DNA of 64,000 nucleotides from Xanthomonas vesicatoria ATCC 35937. GTDB taxonomy: Bacteria; Pseudomonadota; Gammaproteobacteria; Xanthomonadales; Xanthomonadaceae. A program made the position numbers and the translations under genes. Under the pieces are notes generated by a model. It had not been told where the DNA came from and made no database searches. It saw only the letters and a program-made list of their open reading frames with translations. Numbering within the stretch: the first letter of the stretch is position 1; every line of letters starts with the position of its first letter. The stretch lies in assembly GCF_001908725.1 (NCBI RefSeq), contig NZ_CP018725.1, forward strand, positions 4,836,001 through 4,900,000. Direction: 5' to 3'. This document shows positions 38,339 to 50,040 of this stretch, one piece after another.

Positions 38339-38830
38339 ATGGCTTTGAATCCCGACAGCCCGCTGGGCAAATTGATGGCGACGCTACCGCAGACCGGTCT
38401 GGTGACCTGGATCGGCGTGCGTCCTGCGCGTGACGTGGAGATGCTGGAGGTGGACGCCGCGCAGGCCACCACCGGCATCGGCCTTGTAGGCGATCGTTAC
38501 AAGGGCGGCAGCGGCAAGCGTGGGATCACCTTGATCCAGGCCGAGCATCTGCCGGTGATCGCAGCGCTGGCCGGGCATGCGACGATCGCGCCGGCCACGT
38601 TGCGACGGAATCTGGTGGTGTCGGGCATTCCGCTGATCGCGTTGAAAGGGCGGCGCTTTTGCATCGGCGATGTCGAGCTGGAAGGCACCGATCCGTGCGA
38701 CCCGTGTTCGCGGATGGAAGACGCGCTTGGCGCCGGCGGGTACAACGCGATGCGTGGACATGGCGGCTTGTGCGCGCGTGTCCTGCGCGGGGGTGTGCTG
38801 CGTGTTGGCGATATGGTGAAGGCGCTATGA
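38339..38830 (+). CDS. MOSC-domain protein
   Basis: The 163-residue protein is a stand-alone MOSC domain (molybdenum cofactor sulfurase C-terminal fold): GLVGDRYKGGSGKRGITLIQAEHL, LRRNLVVSGI and TDPCDPCSRMEDALG..MRGHGGLCARVL with the conserved cysteines. MOSC proteins bind Moco or transfer sulfur; some confer resistance to N-hydroxylated bases. It overlaps the next gene by 4 bp (ATGA), starting a three-gene coupled set. Confidence 0.87.
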   Translation: MALNPDSPLGKLMATLPQTGLVTWIGVRPARDVEMLEVDAAQATTGIGLVGDRYKGGSGKRGITLIQAEHLPVIAALAGHATIAPATLRRNLVVSGIPLIALKGRRFCIGDVELEGTDPCDPCSRMEDALGAGGYNAMRGHGGLCARVLRGGVLRVGDMVKAL

Positions 38831-39354
38831 GCCGCGGCCATTGCATTCTGGCGCACGGGTTCGAGAGCGGCCCGGCGGCACGCAAGGTGAGCGCATTGGC
38901 CGAGGTTGCCGCGCGCCTGGGCTGGACTCACGACCGCCCGGACTTCACCGATCTGGATGCGCAACGCGACGTCAGCCCACTCGGTGACGTGCGTGGACGC
39001 CTGCAGCGCTTGCTGCAGATTGCACGCGATGCGGCAGACAAGGGGCCACTGGTGCTGGTGGGATCCAGCCTTGGCGCGTATATCGCCGCGCAGGTGTCGC
39101 TGCAGGTGCCGACACGCGGGCTGTTTCTGATGGTACCGCCAACCTCGATGGGCCCGTTGCCGGCGCTGGATGCTGCGCCGGTGCCGATCTCGGTGGTACA
39201 TGCGTGGCGCGATGCATTGATTCCTGCCGCAGACGTCATCGCCTGGGCACAGGCGCGTCGTGCGCGGCTGTTGCTGGTCGACGATGAGCACGATCTTGCC
39301 GCGCATGTGGACACGGCAGCGGGCGCGTTCGCCGAGCTGTTGCAGAGCCTGTGA
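38827..39354 (+). CDS. Small alpha/beta hydrolase (YqiA/YcfP-like)
   Basis: The 175-residue protein has an HGFESGP motif near the start, a nucleophile elbow LVGSSLGAYIAAQV, an Asp in HAWRDALIP and a His in DDEHDLAAHV, so the catalytic triad looks complete. It is short, like the YqiA/YcfP esterase group. Substrate unknown. It lies between a MOSC gene and a GNAT gene with overlapping stop/start codons on both sides. Confidence 0.82.
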   Translation: MSRGHCILAHGFESGPAARKVSALAEVAARLGWTHDRPDFTDLDAQRDVSPLGDVRGRLQRLLQIARDAADKGPLVLVGSSLGAYIAAQVSLQVPTRGLFLMVPPTSMGPLPALDAAPVPISVVHAWRDALIPAADVIAWAQARRARLLLVDDEHDLAAHVDTAAGAFAELLQSL

Positions 39355-39905
39355 TGCACGAGGCCGACGACATGCCGCCCGCGCAGCCCGAGCCGCCGAT
39401 GGCGGTGCTGATCCGCGAGGCCAGCGACGGCGACGCGGCAGCCATCGAGATATTGACCATGGTGGCATTCATGCGCGCCGAGCACAGCCGCCATGATGAG
39501 CAGCACGTGATCGCTGCGCTGCGGGGCGATGATGTGCTGGCACTGTCATTGGTCGCCGATCACGATGGGTATGTGGTCGGCCATCTGGCAGTGTCGCCGG
39601 TGAGCTTGTCCGACGGTTCGTCCGGCTGGTTCGCGCTGGGGCCGCTGGCGGTGGGCCCGGGCCACCAACGCCAGGGCCTGGGCACCCGTCTGGTGCACGC
39701 AGCCCTGGCCACCTTGCGCGAACGCGGCGCGGCGGGATGCGTTGCGTTCGGCGAACCGGGGTTTTTCCGCCGGTTCGGGTTTGCCGTCGAGCCGGGCCTG
39801 AGCGTGCCCGATGCACCCGTATCGGAATTGCAGGCGCTGGCATTCGGCGACCGACTGTTGCCGCTGGCCGACGTGGCCTATCACCCCGCATTCGGTCTGG
39901 GCTGA
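39354..39905 (+). CDS. GNAT-family N-acetyltransferase
   Basis: The product of about 183 residues has the GNAT acetyl-CoA loop LAVGPGHQRQGLGTRLV and the C-terminal block GCVAFGEPGFFRRFGFA, as in YhbS-type predicted acetyltransferases. The ATG at 39354 overlaps the preceding stop (TGATG); a GTG at 39351 is an alternative. Last gene of the MOSC-hydrolase-GNAT set. The acceptor is unknown. Confidence 0.85.
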   Translation: MHEADDMPPAQPEPPMAVLIREASDGDAAAIEILTMVAFMRAEHSRHDEQHVIAALRGDDVLALSLVADHDGYVVGHLAVSPVSLSDGSSGWFALGPLAVGPGHQRQGLGTRLVHAALATLRERGAAGCVAFGEPGFFRRFGFAVEPGLSVPDAPVSELQALAFGDRLLPLADVAYHPAFGLG

Positions 39906-40074
39906 GTCGCGTGCTGCGCTGTACTGCACACGCATGACCGGATGCCGTCGCGATCCTGCGCGCACGCGACGCCCGTTCGCTCACCGGGACTCTGCATCGC
40001 GCTTCCGGCCGTAGTGCACCGCCAGGTTCGTCACCATGCTCGGCACCCGCGATCAACGCGTGCCGAGGTGAACG

Positions 40075-41034
40075 ATGCAACGCGACGAGCCCTCCATGCC
40101 GCCCACCGCGCCGCATGCGCGCCTGATCTCGCACGCCGGCGATACCTTGCACGACGATGCGACACTGCTTGCGTCGATCAGGTCGCGACTGCAGCAGGAC
40201 AGCGGCCGTTCTGCTGCCGAAGTGGAGCGTCTGTTGCAACTGGTCGATGCGTTGTGGGCGATGGAACTGGGGCGGTTCCTGCTTCGCAATCGCGGGCTCA
40301 ATGCGGAGTGGACGCATCGGTTGGTCACCTATGAGGCGGGAACCCTGCCGCAGGACGCCACGCCGGCATTGGAGTACGAAATCTTCGAGAAGACGCCGGC
40401 CGTGCTTGCAACCCGCGAGCGGTTCGGCATCTTCCGCGCGCAATTGCAGGCTTTGTTGCGACCCGGCATGACGATCGCGTCGGTGCCGTGTGGGTGGATG
40501 GGCGATGTGTTGAGCCTGGACTATCGGCAGTGTGCGGATGTGCGCTTGATCGGCATCGATCTGGACCCGCAGGCGTTGGACGGTGCGCTGGAACTGGCAC
40601 GTCGCTACGGGCTGGAGCAGCAGCTGTCGCTGCGCCTGGAAGATGCCTGGGCGCGGGGCGACGCGGACAGTGTGGACGTGGTGACCAGCAACGGCCTCAA
40701 TCTGTACGAGCCCGACGATGCGCGCGTGGTCGCGCTCTATCGCGCGTTCCTCAACAGGCTGCGGCCGGGCGGTACGCTGGTGGCGAGTTTCCTGACGCCT
40801 CCTCCCAGTCTGTGTGCGGAATCTCCCTGGAAACTGGCGCTGTTGGACCGGGAATCGCTGGTGCTGCAGAGCCAGGTCTTCATCGATATCGTCCAGGCGC
40901 GCTGGGCATCGTTTCGCACCCACGCGCAGACGCGCACGCAACTGGAAAGTGCCGGCTTTGCGCGGGTGCGCTTCATCGACGATCGCGCCAGCATTTTTCC
41001 CACCGTCATTGCGCAAAAGCCGATGGGTGCCTGA
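40075..41034 (+). CDS. SAM-dependent methyltransferase, class I
   Basis: The 319-residue protein has a helical N-terminal region of about 130 residues and a Rossmann methyltransferase domain. Motif I is weakly conserved (MTIASVPCGWMGDVLSL), motif II is LIGIDLDPQALDGA and motif IV is VDVVTSNGLNLYEPDD. The C-terminal beta-strands end around FPTVIAQKP. The VPCGWMGD form lacks the usual glycine-rich E/DxGxGxG. Substrate unknown; it stands alone between two intergenic gaps. Confidence 0.8.
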   Translation: MQRDEPSMPPTAPHARLISHAGDTLHDDATLLASIRSRLQQDSGRSAAEVERLLQLVDALWAMELGRFLLRNRGLNAEWTHRLVTYEAGTLPQDATPALEYEIFEKTPAVLATRERFGIFRAQLQALLRPGMTIASVPCGWMGDVLSLDYRQCADVRLIGIDLDPQALDGALELARRYGLEQQLSLRLEDAWARGDADSVDVVTSNGLNLYEPDDARVVALYRAFLNRLRPGGTLVASFLTPPPSLCAESPWKLALLDRESLVLQSQVFIDIVQARWASFRTHAQTRTQLESAGFARVRFIDDRASIFPTVIAQKPMGA

Positions 41035-41200
41035 CGGCGAAGCGATCAGGCACCGCGCATCTTGCGGTCTGAGTGTCGCTGCGGTGCCGGCGAGTATCCG
41101 ATGCGTCGGCGCGGTCTTGCGCATATCAATAAGAGCGGACGCGCGTCGGCTACGAGCAGCGAACAAACCGACTGTGCTCACTGTCAGGCACGTGCTGCCG

Positions 41201-41297
41201 ATGCTCGGCGTGGCATGTGCCACTCGCACGCTCCGGGCCTGAGCGCCGTCCACCTTTACCTGACGACTTCTCGCTATGTCTTGCTAGCCTTTCTATC
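41201..41297. repeat. Dispersed 97-bp repeat, copy 1
   Basis: The stretch resembles 45591-45688 along its whole length. The best core is GGCATGTGCCACTCGCACGC here against GGCATGTGCCACTCGTACAC there, followed by shared GCGCCGTCC, CCTGACGACT and TTAGCC-like blocks. It sits in the 508-bp gap (41035-41542) before the ABC-F gene, which otherwise holds no gene I recognise. Confidence 0.65.
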
Positions 41298-41542
41298 GAG
41301 CAGGCGCACTAAAGCTTGCAGACGTGCAGGTTCCTGCCGATATCCCGCTGTAGTTGAGCGGACTGTTCGGCGCCGTGATGTCCGGGGGTTTCGCCGTAGC
41401 CGTGGGCGGGCATACACTTGTGCCGCACCTACTCGTCGAGGATTGGTCCAATGCGCCATTGATGCCGCCGTCGTGATGACGGCCATACCCGTTGCCGTTC
41501 CGTCTGGAACGCGACGTGTCCTGGCATGCAATGGAGACACTG

Positions 41543-43156
41543 ATGACCTGTCCGTCGTTGACGCTGGAAAGCGTCGCGTTCGTGCTGCCCGATGGCAGTA
41601 CGCTGTTTTCCGATCTGACCCTGCACATCGATCAGCGCCACACGGGACTGGTCGGTCGCAATGGTGTGGGCAAGAGTGTGCTCGGGCGTCTGCTGGCCGG
41701 CCAGCTGGCACCCAGCAGCGGCCGCTGCGTGCGCCATGGCAGCGTGCATTACCTGCCGCAGCGCGTGAGCGCGACGCCGGGGCAGCGCATCGCCGATCTG
41801 GCATGTGTGGCTCCGCTGCTGGATGCATTGGAGCGAATCGCCTGCGGGAGCGTGGCGCCTGCCGATTTCGAGCGGGTGGGCGAACGCTGGAATGCCCACG
41901 CCGAGTTCGCTGCAGCGCTCGAACAGCAAGGGCTCGCTGGCCGCGATCCGCAGGCGCCTGCCGCGCATTTGAGTGGGGGCGAAGCCATGCGGGTGGCGCT
42001 TGCCGGTGCCTGGCTGATGCAACCTGACATGCTGATCCTGGATGAGCCCAGCAACCATCTGGACGGCCCACAGCGACAGCGGCTGATGGCGCAGTTGCAG
42101 GCGTGGAATGGCGGATTGCTGATCATCAGTCATGACCGTCTGCTGCTGGACGGCATGCAGCGCATCCTGGCGCTGTCCGCGCACGGGGTGCGCAGCTATG
42201 GCGGCAACTACACCCACTACACGCGGCAGCACGCAGGCGAGCAGCAGGCGGCCTGCGCGCTGCTTGCACAGCGCAAACAGGCACGCGCACGCGGGCAACA
42301 GGCATTGCGCGAGCAGCACATGCGCCAGCAACAGCGCCAGGCGCGGGGTGCACGGGCGGCGGCGCAGGCCAATCAGGCGCCCATCCTGCTCGGCGGCCAG
42401 CGGCAGCGCAGCGAGGTTAGTGCCGGCCAGCTGCAGCAGCACCGTCAGGCCGAGCAGGCACGCTTGTCGGAGGCGGTGACGCAGGCGGCAGCACGGCTTG
42501 AGACCGCAGACGCCATCGCACTGCTGGCACCGGCAAGGGCTGCAGGCGCGTCGCAACGCTTGGCGACCCTGCGGCAGGTGGAGTTGGCCGATGGGCGGCT
42601 GGGTGGGCGACGCGTGGACCTGCTGCTGCACGGCCAGCCCCGCATCGGGCTGGTCGGCCCGAACGGCAGCGGTAAATCCTCGCTGCTGCAGCTGTTGGGC
42701 GGGCGCCTGGCGGCGCAGGCGGGCCAGTGCGAGGTGCATGTGCCGGTGGCTTATCTGGATCAGGACCTGGCCATGCTCGACCCGGCCCGCTCGGCCGCCG
42801 CGCAGCTGTGCGATGCCGATCCTGCCGCAGCCGAGCACGCCCAGCGGCTGCGCCTGGCGTTGCTTGGGCTGGACCGGCAGCGTGCCTACCTGCCCACCGG
42901 CCAGCTCAGCGGCGGCCAGCGGCTCAAGGCGGCGCTGGCCTGCGCGCTGTATCGGGCCCAGCCGGCGCAGTTGCTGTTACTGGACGAGCCCACCAATCAG
43001 CTGGATTTGGCCTCGATCGAAGCGCTCGAGACACTGCTGCGCAGCTTTACCGGCGCACTGCTGGTGGCCTCGCACGATGCCATCTTCCTCGACCGGTTGG
43101 GCCTGCAGCAGCGGCTGGACACCGGGCAGGCGCAGTGGCGGCTGGCGCCGTGGTGA
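41543..43156 (+). CDS. ABC-F family ATPase
   Basis: The 537-residue protein has two ABC domains and no membrane segment, so it belongs to the ABC-F ribosome-associated group. Domain 1 has Walker A GRNGVGKS (38-45) and signature LSGGEAMRV followed by DEPSNHLD. Domain 2 has GPNGSGKS (from about 372), LSGGQRLKAALA and DEPTNQLD. The linker is unusually rich in Gln, Arg and Ala (ARARGQQALREQHMRQQQRQ). Role in translation or antibiotic protection is not settled. ATG 41543 follows GGAG; 41531 is possible. Confidence 0.88.
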   Translation: MTCPSLTLESVAFVLPDGSTLFSDLTLHIDQRHTGLVGRNGVGKSVLGRLLAGQLAPSSGRCVRHGSVHYLPQRVSATPGQRIADLACVAPLLDALERIACGSVAPADFERVGERWNAHAEFAAALEQQGLAGRDPQAPAAHLSGGEAMRVALAGAWLMQPDMLILDEPSNHLDGPQRQRLMAQLQAWNGGLLIISHDRLLLDGMQRILALSAHGVRSYGGNYTHYTRQHAGEQQAACALLAQRKQARARGQQALREQHMRQQQRQARGARAAAQANQAPILLGGQRQRSEVSAGQLQQHRQAEQARLSEAVTQAAARLETADAIALLAPARAAGASQRLATLRQVELADGRLGGRRVDLLLHGQPRIGLVGPNGSGKSSLLQLLGGRLAAQAGQCEVHVPVAYLDQDLAMLDPARSAAAQLCDADPAAAEHAQRLRLALLGLDRQRAYLPTGQLSGGQRLKAALACALYRAQPAQLLLLDEPTNQLDLASIEALETLLRSFTGALLVASHDAIFLDRLGLQQRLDTGQAQWRLAPW

Positions 43157-43194
43157 ACCGCGCGGCGGGCGGTGCGGCCGGCGGGGGGTGGTAA

Positions 43195-45459
<2,265 letters not shown>

Positions 45460-45590
45460 GCCCAGGCCGGTTGTGCCCGATGCAGGACTGCGTGCGGTGG
45501 CGAAGTCGCCGGCCGGCGCGGTTGCCGCATGTGCACACGGCGAAGAGTAGTACCAAAACGAATGCGCTCGCCGCCAGGCGGGCGCGGCCG

Positions 45591-45688
45591 GTGCTCGGAA
45601 CCGGCATGTGCCACTCGTACACTCCGGCTCCTTCGCGCCGTCCGCACCCACCTGACGACTGCCCGCTACGTTTGTTAGCCGCTCTAGG
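45591..45688. repeat. Dispersed 97-bp repeat, copy 2
   Basis: This is the partner of 41201-41297, lying in the 348-bp gap between rlmL and nadK. No gene is recognisable in the gap. The copies are imperfect (roughly three quarters identical by eye), so they are old. Confidence 0.65.
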
Positions 45689-45807
45689 GCGTAGTAGCGC
45701 CTGAACCCGCGGACGCAATCTTGGTCGCGCAGGCGAGGGCAGGGCGCGCCGGCGACAAGCCCACCACAGCGCTGCGGTATGCTGATTCGCATGCTTCGGA
45801 GTCAACG

Positions 45808-46584
45808 ATGACCGCATCACCCCGCATTGCCTTTCTGGCCAGTCACACCGAGCCCGCGATGAACGCGCGGGCGCGTCTGGTGCAGCGCTACGGCGATCAT
45901 CCGCTGGAGACCGCCGAGATCGTCTGCGCTCTGGGCGGGGATGGCTTCATGCTGCAGACCCTGCATCGTCATGGTGCGGCAGACAAACCGGTGTTCGGCA
46001 TGAAGCTGGGCTCGGTCGGGTTTTTGATGAACCAGTACCGCGACGACGAAGACGACCTGCTGGTGCGTCTGCAACGGGCCGAACCTGCGCATCTGCGGCC
46101 GCTGGAAATGCTGGTGCAGACTGAATCGGGCACCAGTGCCGGGTCGCTGGCCTACAACGAGGTCTCGCTGTTGCGGCAGACCCGCCAGGCCGCGCATCTG
46201 AGCGTGGATCTCAATGGCCAGACCCGCATCGCCGAACTGATCGGCGACGGCGTGATGGTCGCCACGCCGGCCGGCAGCACCGCCTACAACTATTCCGCGC
46301 ACGGGCCGATTCTGCCGCTGGGCTCGCATACGCTGGCACTGACGCCGATCGCGCCGTATCGCCCGCGCCGCTGGCGCGGCGCCATCCTCAAGGCCGATAC
46401 CGAAGTGCGCTTCCGCGTGCTCGACCCATACAAGCGTCCGGTCAGCGTCACCGCCGATTCGCACGAGATCCGCGATGTGGTGGAAGTGACCATCCGCGAA
46501 TCCACCGAGCGCCGCGTCACGCTGCTGTTCGACCCCGAGCACAATCTGGAAGAGCGCATCTTCAGCGAACAGTTTGCGGTGTGA
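45808..46584 (+). CDS. nadK: NAD kinase
   Basis: The 258-residue enzyme phosphorylates NAD to NADP. The diacylglycerol-kinase-like GGDG motif is at 43-46 (ALGGDGFML), with [20 protein letters not shown] and the conserved [16 protein letters not shown] block of the C-terminal domain. It is on the short side for the family, as in other Xanthomonas-type NadK. The ATG at 45808 follows GGAG. With the kynurenine-to-quinolinate genes at 52-57 kb, two steps of NAD(P) metabolism lie within 12 kb, though not in one operon. Confidence 0.93.
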   Translation: MTASPRIAFLASHTEPAMNARARLVQRYGDHPLETAEIVCALGGDGFMLQTLHRHGAADKPVFGMKLGSVGFLMNQYRDDEDDLLVRLQRAEPAHLRPLEMLVQTESGTSAGSLAYNEVSLLRQTRQAAHLSVDLNGQTRIAELIGDGVMVATPAGSTAYNYSAHGPILPLGSHTLALTPIAPYRPRRWRGAILKADTEVRFRVLDPYKRPVSVTADSHEIRDVVEVTIRESTERRVTLLFDPEHNLEERIFSEQFAV

Positions 46585-46590
46585 GGAGCG

Positions 46591-46741
46591 AGGATTGGGT
46601 ATTTGGGAGTTGGGATGGGGCAGATCAACAGCGCGGCATTGCGCGGCGCGTGCTGTGGAAACGGTAGGATGCAGCGCTGTGGCTGCAGCAGCATTGCGTT
46701 GTTGCTTTCACCAATCCCGACTCCCCAATCCCCAATCCCGG
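46591..46741. repeat. Heptamer fold-back repeat between nadK and the nucleotidase gene
   Basis: A G-rich arm at 46591-46620 (AGGATTGGG, TTTGGGAG, TTGGGATGGGG) faces a C-rich arm at 46711-46741 (CCAATCCCGA, CTCCCCAATC, CCCAATCCCG). GCTTTCACCAATCCC is at the inner edge of the right arm, as in other copies. It fills the whole intergenic space. Confidence 0.75.
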
Positions 46742-46748
46742 CACCCAA

Positions 46749-47714
46749 ATGGCTGACAACTCCCCCAGGTTATTGACCGTCGCGGTGACCTCGCGCGCGC
46801 TGTTCGATCTTGAAGAAGGCCATGCGCTGTTCGAGGCGAACGGGGTGGAGGCGTATTCGGCGTTTCAGCGCGAGCACGAAGATGACATCCTGCAGCCGGG
46901 CGTCGCGTTTCCGGTGGTACGCAAGTTGCTGGCGCTCAACCACGATGTGCCGGAAGAAACCCCGCGGGTCGAGGTGATTCTGCTGTCACGCAATTCTGCC
47001 GACACCGGCTTGCGCATCTTCAATTCGATCCAGCACTACAACCTTGGCATCGTGCGCGCGACCTTCACCTCCGGCGAGCCGACCTGGCCGTACGTCAAAC
47101 CGTTCGGCACCGATCTGTTTCTGTCGGCCAATCCGGACTCGGTGCGGCGAGCGCTGACCCACGGCATTGCCGCAGCTACCATCATGCCGCGCGCGCCGGG
47201 CGAGCGTGCCGAGGCGGCCGCCGCGATCGTGGACAACGACGAAAGCCGTCTGTCCACGCAGCTGCGCATTGCCTTCGACGGCGATGCGGTGATCTTTGGC
47301 GATGAGAGCGAACGTATCTCGCGCGAGCAAGGCGTGGAAGCCTTTGGCCGCCATGAGCGCGAGCGTGCGCGCGAGCCGCTGTCGGTCGGGCCGTTCCGTA
47401 ATTTTCTGTCGGCGTTGCATACCTTGCAGGCGGCGTTCCCGCCCGGCGAAGCGTCGCCGATCCGCACGGCGCTGGTCACTGCGCGTTCGGCGCCTGCGCA
47501 TGAGCGGGTGATCCGGACCTTGCGCGAGTGGGGCGTGCGCCTGGACGAAGCGCTATTTCTCGGCGGCCGCCACAAGGGGCCGTTTCTGGAAGCGTTTGGC
47601 GCAGACATCTTCTTCGACGACTCGCAACACAACATCGACAGCGCACGCCAGCACCAGCATGTGGCGGCCGGCCACGTGCCACATGGCGTGGCCAACGATC
47701 CGCCGAGCCGATGA
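46749..47714 (+). CDS. Cytosolic 5'-nucleotidase (NT5C1-like)
   Basis: The 321-residue protein resembles the 5'-nucleotidase family typified by eukaryotic NT5C1 (AMP-preferring): VAVTSRALFDLEEGHALFE at the N-terminus, RVEVILLSRNSADTGLRIF, and late blocks FLGGRHKGPFLEAFGADIFF and DDSQHNI. It is HAD-type, with Asp21-like residues replaced by the family's own arrangement, so the mechanism assignment is from family knowledge. It overlaps the next gene by 4 bp. Confidence 0.85.
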   Translation: MADNSPRLLTVAVTSRALFDLEEGHALFEANGVEAYSAFQREHEDDILQPGVAFPVVRKLLALNHDVPEETPRVEVILLSRNSADTGLRIFNSIQHYNLGIVRATFTSGEPTWPYVKPFGTDLFLSANPDSVRRALTHGIAAATIMPRAPGERAEAAAAIVDNDESRLSTQLRIAFDGDAVIFGDESERISREQGVEAFGRHERERAREPLSVGPFRNFLSALHTLQAAFPPGEASPIRTALVTARSAPAHERVIRTLREWGVRLDEALFLGGRHKGPFLEAFGADIFFDDSQHNIDSARQHQHVAAGHVPHGVANDPPSR

Positions 47715-48454
47715 GCGAGTCGCCGCAGCCGCCAGCGCGTGCCGGGCTGCTGCGGACCTGGCGCAAGCTGGAACTGACCTTCACCGACGACACGGTGCAG
47801 ACCCGCATGTCGCGCTGGGCGCCGCATCGGCTGATGCTGCCGTATACGCGCAGCATGCTGGCGGCGTTGTGGCTGCAGCCGCGTCCGGAGTGCATCGGGC
47901 TGATCGGCGTGGGTGGCGGTGCGCAGCTGAAGTTCTGCCATCGCTATCTGCCCAGTACGCGCTTGGAAGCGGTCGAAGCCGATCCGCAGGTGCTGGCAGT
48001 GCGCGATGCATTCGCCATCCCGCGCGACGACGCGCGGCTGGAGATCACGTTGGGGGACGGCGCCGACTGGATCGGCAACCGAGGCGGGCGCTACGACCTG
48101 TTGCTGCTGGATGCCTACGACGCCAATGGTATTCCGCCGGCGTTGTGCACGCCGCAGTTCTACGCCGACTGTCGCGCGGCCCTGCGCGAGGGCGGGGTGC
48201 TGGCGCTGAATCTCTACCAGGTGCCGATGGCCGAGCATCTGGCGCAGCTGCGAGAGCTGTTCGATGGGTTGGTGTTGCTGCTGCCCGAACCGGATTTGCG
48301 CAACCAAGTGGTGTTTGCCTGGAAAGGCCGACGCACACCGGGCACGCCGGACGCCGCGCTGGCCGGGTTGGCATGGTCGGCACGCCGGCAATTGCGGCCG
48401 TCGATGCTGCGCTTGCAGGCGGCATGGCTGGAGCGGGCCTGGCGGTTTTCCTGA
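47711..48454 (+). CDS. Spermidine synthase-like methyltransferase-fold protein
   Basis: The 247-residue protein has the Rossmann fold of polyamine aminopropyltransferases: ECIGLIGVGGGAQLKFCHRY, LEAVEADPQVLAVRDAF, LGDGADWI and YDLLLLDAYDANGIP. It lacks the N-terminal beta domain of true spermidine synthases, so a different transfer reaction is possible. Start ATG 47711 overlaps the nucleotidase stop, which ties the two together functionally or at least in expression. Confidence 0.83.
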   Translation: MSESPQPPARAGLLRTWRKLELTFTDDTVQTRMSRWAPHRLMLPYTRSMLAALWLQPRPECIGLIGVGGGAQLKFCHRYLPSTRLEAVEADPQVLAVRDAFAIPRDDARLEITLGDGADWIGNRGGRYDLLLLDAYDANGIPPALCTPQFYADCRAALREGGVLALNLYQVPMAEHLAQLRELFDGLVLLLPEPDLRNQVVFAWKGRRTPGTPDAALAGLAWSARRQLRPSMLRLQAAWLERAWRFS

Positions 48455-48668
48455 GGCGGTACGTCTGCAGATCCTGCCAACAGTGGCCAGCGAAACCTAG
48501 CCAGTCGTCATCGGTGAGCACAGACGGCGTGCTCCGTACCCGGGTGCACGCAGGGACATGCCGATGCCGCACACCGGCCACGCCCGCCTGGGCCCCGCAG
48601 GCGTTTGGTTCACTGCATCAGGGATACGCGCGTGTGCGTCGACGCATCTGGACCGCGTCACTAGGCGA

Positions 48669-49235
48669 TTACGGCGTTTGCTCGCTGGGTGTGGCCGGCA
48701 ATGGCAACTGGATATCGGTCAGCCGCCAGCGCAGGCCCTGGCGGGTCAGCACGAAGTTCACCGGCGCACCGTCGGCGGTCTGCGTGGTGGCGGTGAAGCG
48801 GCGGGTGGATTCGAAGCGCTGCGTGGCGCCTTGCAGCGGGCGCGCCGGTGCCGGCGCCGCATAGGTGTCGGCGCTGACAGTGTCCCCGATGAGGCGGTTC
48901 CACACGCTGTGGCCTTGCAGCAACGCACCGATGCCCAGTGGCGTGACCAAGGTATCCACGCCGGCGCCGCTGATGCCGCTGGCCAGTTGCAATGCAAAGC
49001 CACCGAGCAGGCTTGATTGCATGCTGCTGCCGGCCTGACGGATCAGGTAATCATCCAGTTGCGCCTTGAGGTTGACGCGAAGGCTGGGAAAATCCACGTA
49101 GCTGTCCAGCTGCGCGGCATCGCGGTCGGCGATAGCCTGACTGATGCCGCGCATAGCCAGATACGGCCCTGCAACCACGTAACCCGCCAGCAGCACTACG
49201 CCCAGCAATGGCACGATCCACCAGCGCCTTCTCAT
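48669..49235 (-). CDS. DUF2939 membrane-anchored protein
   Basis: The 188-residue protein has an N-terminal membrane anchor (RRRWWIVPLLGVVLLAGYVV) and a DUF2939-type periplasmic domain. The domain has PYLAMRGISQAIADRDAAQL, VDFPSLRVNLKAQL and the late block QTADGAPVNFVLTRQGLRWRL. Function unknown. ATG 49235 places the helix at the N-terminus. Its neighbours on the same strand begin 119 bp upstream. Confidence 0.8.
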   Translation of the reverse strand: MRRRWWIVPLLGVVLLAGYVVAGPYLAMRGISQAIADRDAAQLDSYVDFPSLRVNLKAQLDDYLIRQAGSSMQSSLLGGFALQLASGISGAGVDTLVTPLGIGALLQGHSVWNRLIGDTVSADTYAAPAPARPLQGATQRFESTRRFTATTQTADGAPVNFVLTRQGLRWRLTDIQLPLPATPSEQTP

Positions 49236-49353
49236 CGTTCGCACTCCGTTGCCATGCATGGTGTGGGGAGGATGTTCGACAGCGGCCAGACCACAGCAAC
49301 AGGTTGCGACCGTCGCAACGGCATGGCGCGCAGTGCCTGCGCCGCAGCTCGCC

Positions 49354-50040
49354 TCAAAATTCCAGATCCAGGGCGGCGCACAGATAATCCACAAAAGGCG
49401 CCAGCGTCACCAGGTCCGCCTCGATAGTCTGGCGCAGGCGCGGCCCGGTCATGATGGCGTCGTCCAGATGGCGCAGATACGCCCAGTTGCGGTGCTTGAG
49501 ATCGTCGATGAATTCGAAATCGTTGGGAAACCCGCGCGGTGCGCGGACCAGCTTTTCGCTGTCATCCAGGGCGAACTTGCGACGCAATTTGGGATCGTAT
49601 GCGGCCGTCCTCCAACCGCCGGGGTTTTCGAAGATGAACTGGCGGAGCTTGCGTTGTGTGTCGGGTTCAGGGTGCCACAGGCCTGCACCGACAAAGCTCT
49701 CGCCGGGCTGCAGATGGATGTAGAAAGAAGGTGCCGGTACCTGCCGGCGGCGCTCATGAAACAGGCGCGCGCCTTGCCAGTTCTTGTAGGGCGACTTGTC
49801 GTTGGAAAACCGCGCATCGCGATAGATGCGAAACAGCGAGCCACCCTGGGTCTTGGGGTCGGCGCGATAGTGTTCGCTGACCTCGGCAAGCGCGGGTTGC
49901 AGATCGGTGATCAGCTGCAGAAACGGCTGGCGCACATGCGCCTCGTACTGGTGACGATGATCGGCAAACCACGTCTTGTCGTTGTGGCGGGCCAGGGCAC
50001 GCAGGAACTTGAAGCTGGCATCTGAAAAGTAGGTCGTCAT
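49354..50040 (-). CDS. DUF2461 family protein
   Basis: The 228-residue protein matches the DUF2461/TIGR02453 family: FSDASFKFLRALARHNDKTW, FRIYRDARFSNDKSPYKNW and SFYIHLQPGESFVGAGLWHP, then an Arg-rich C-terminal part. It has no signal peptide. Function unknown. Its start overlaps the sbcB stop, so it is coupled to exodeoxyribonuclease I. Confidence 0.88.
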   Translation of the reverse strand: MTTYFSDASFKFLRALARHNDKTWFADHRHQYEAHVRQPFLQLITDLQPALAEVSEHYRADPKTQGGSLFRIYRDARFSNDKSPYKNWQGARLFHERRRQVPAPSFYIHLQPGESFVGAGLWHPEPDTQRKLRQFIFENPGGWRTAAYDPKLRRKFALDDSEKLVRAPRGFPNDFEFIDDLKHRNWAYLRHLDDAIMTGPRLRQTIEADLVTLAPFVDYLCAALDLEF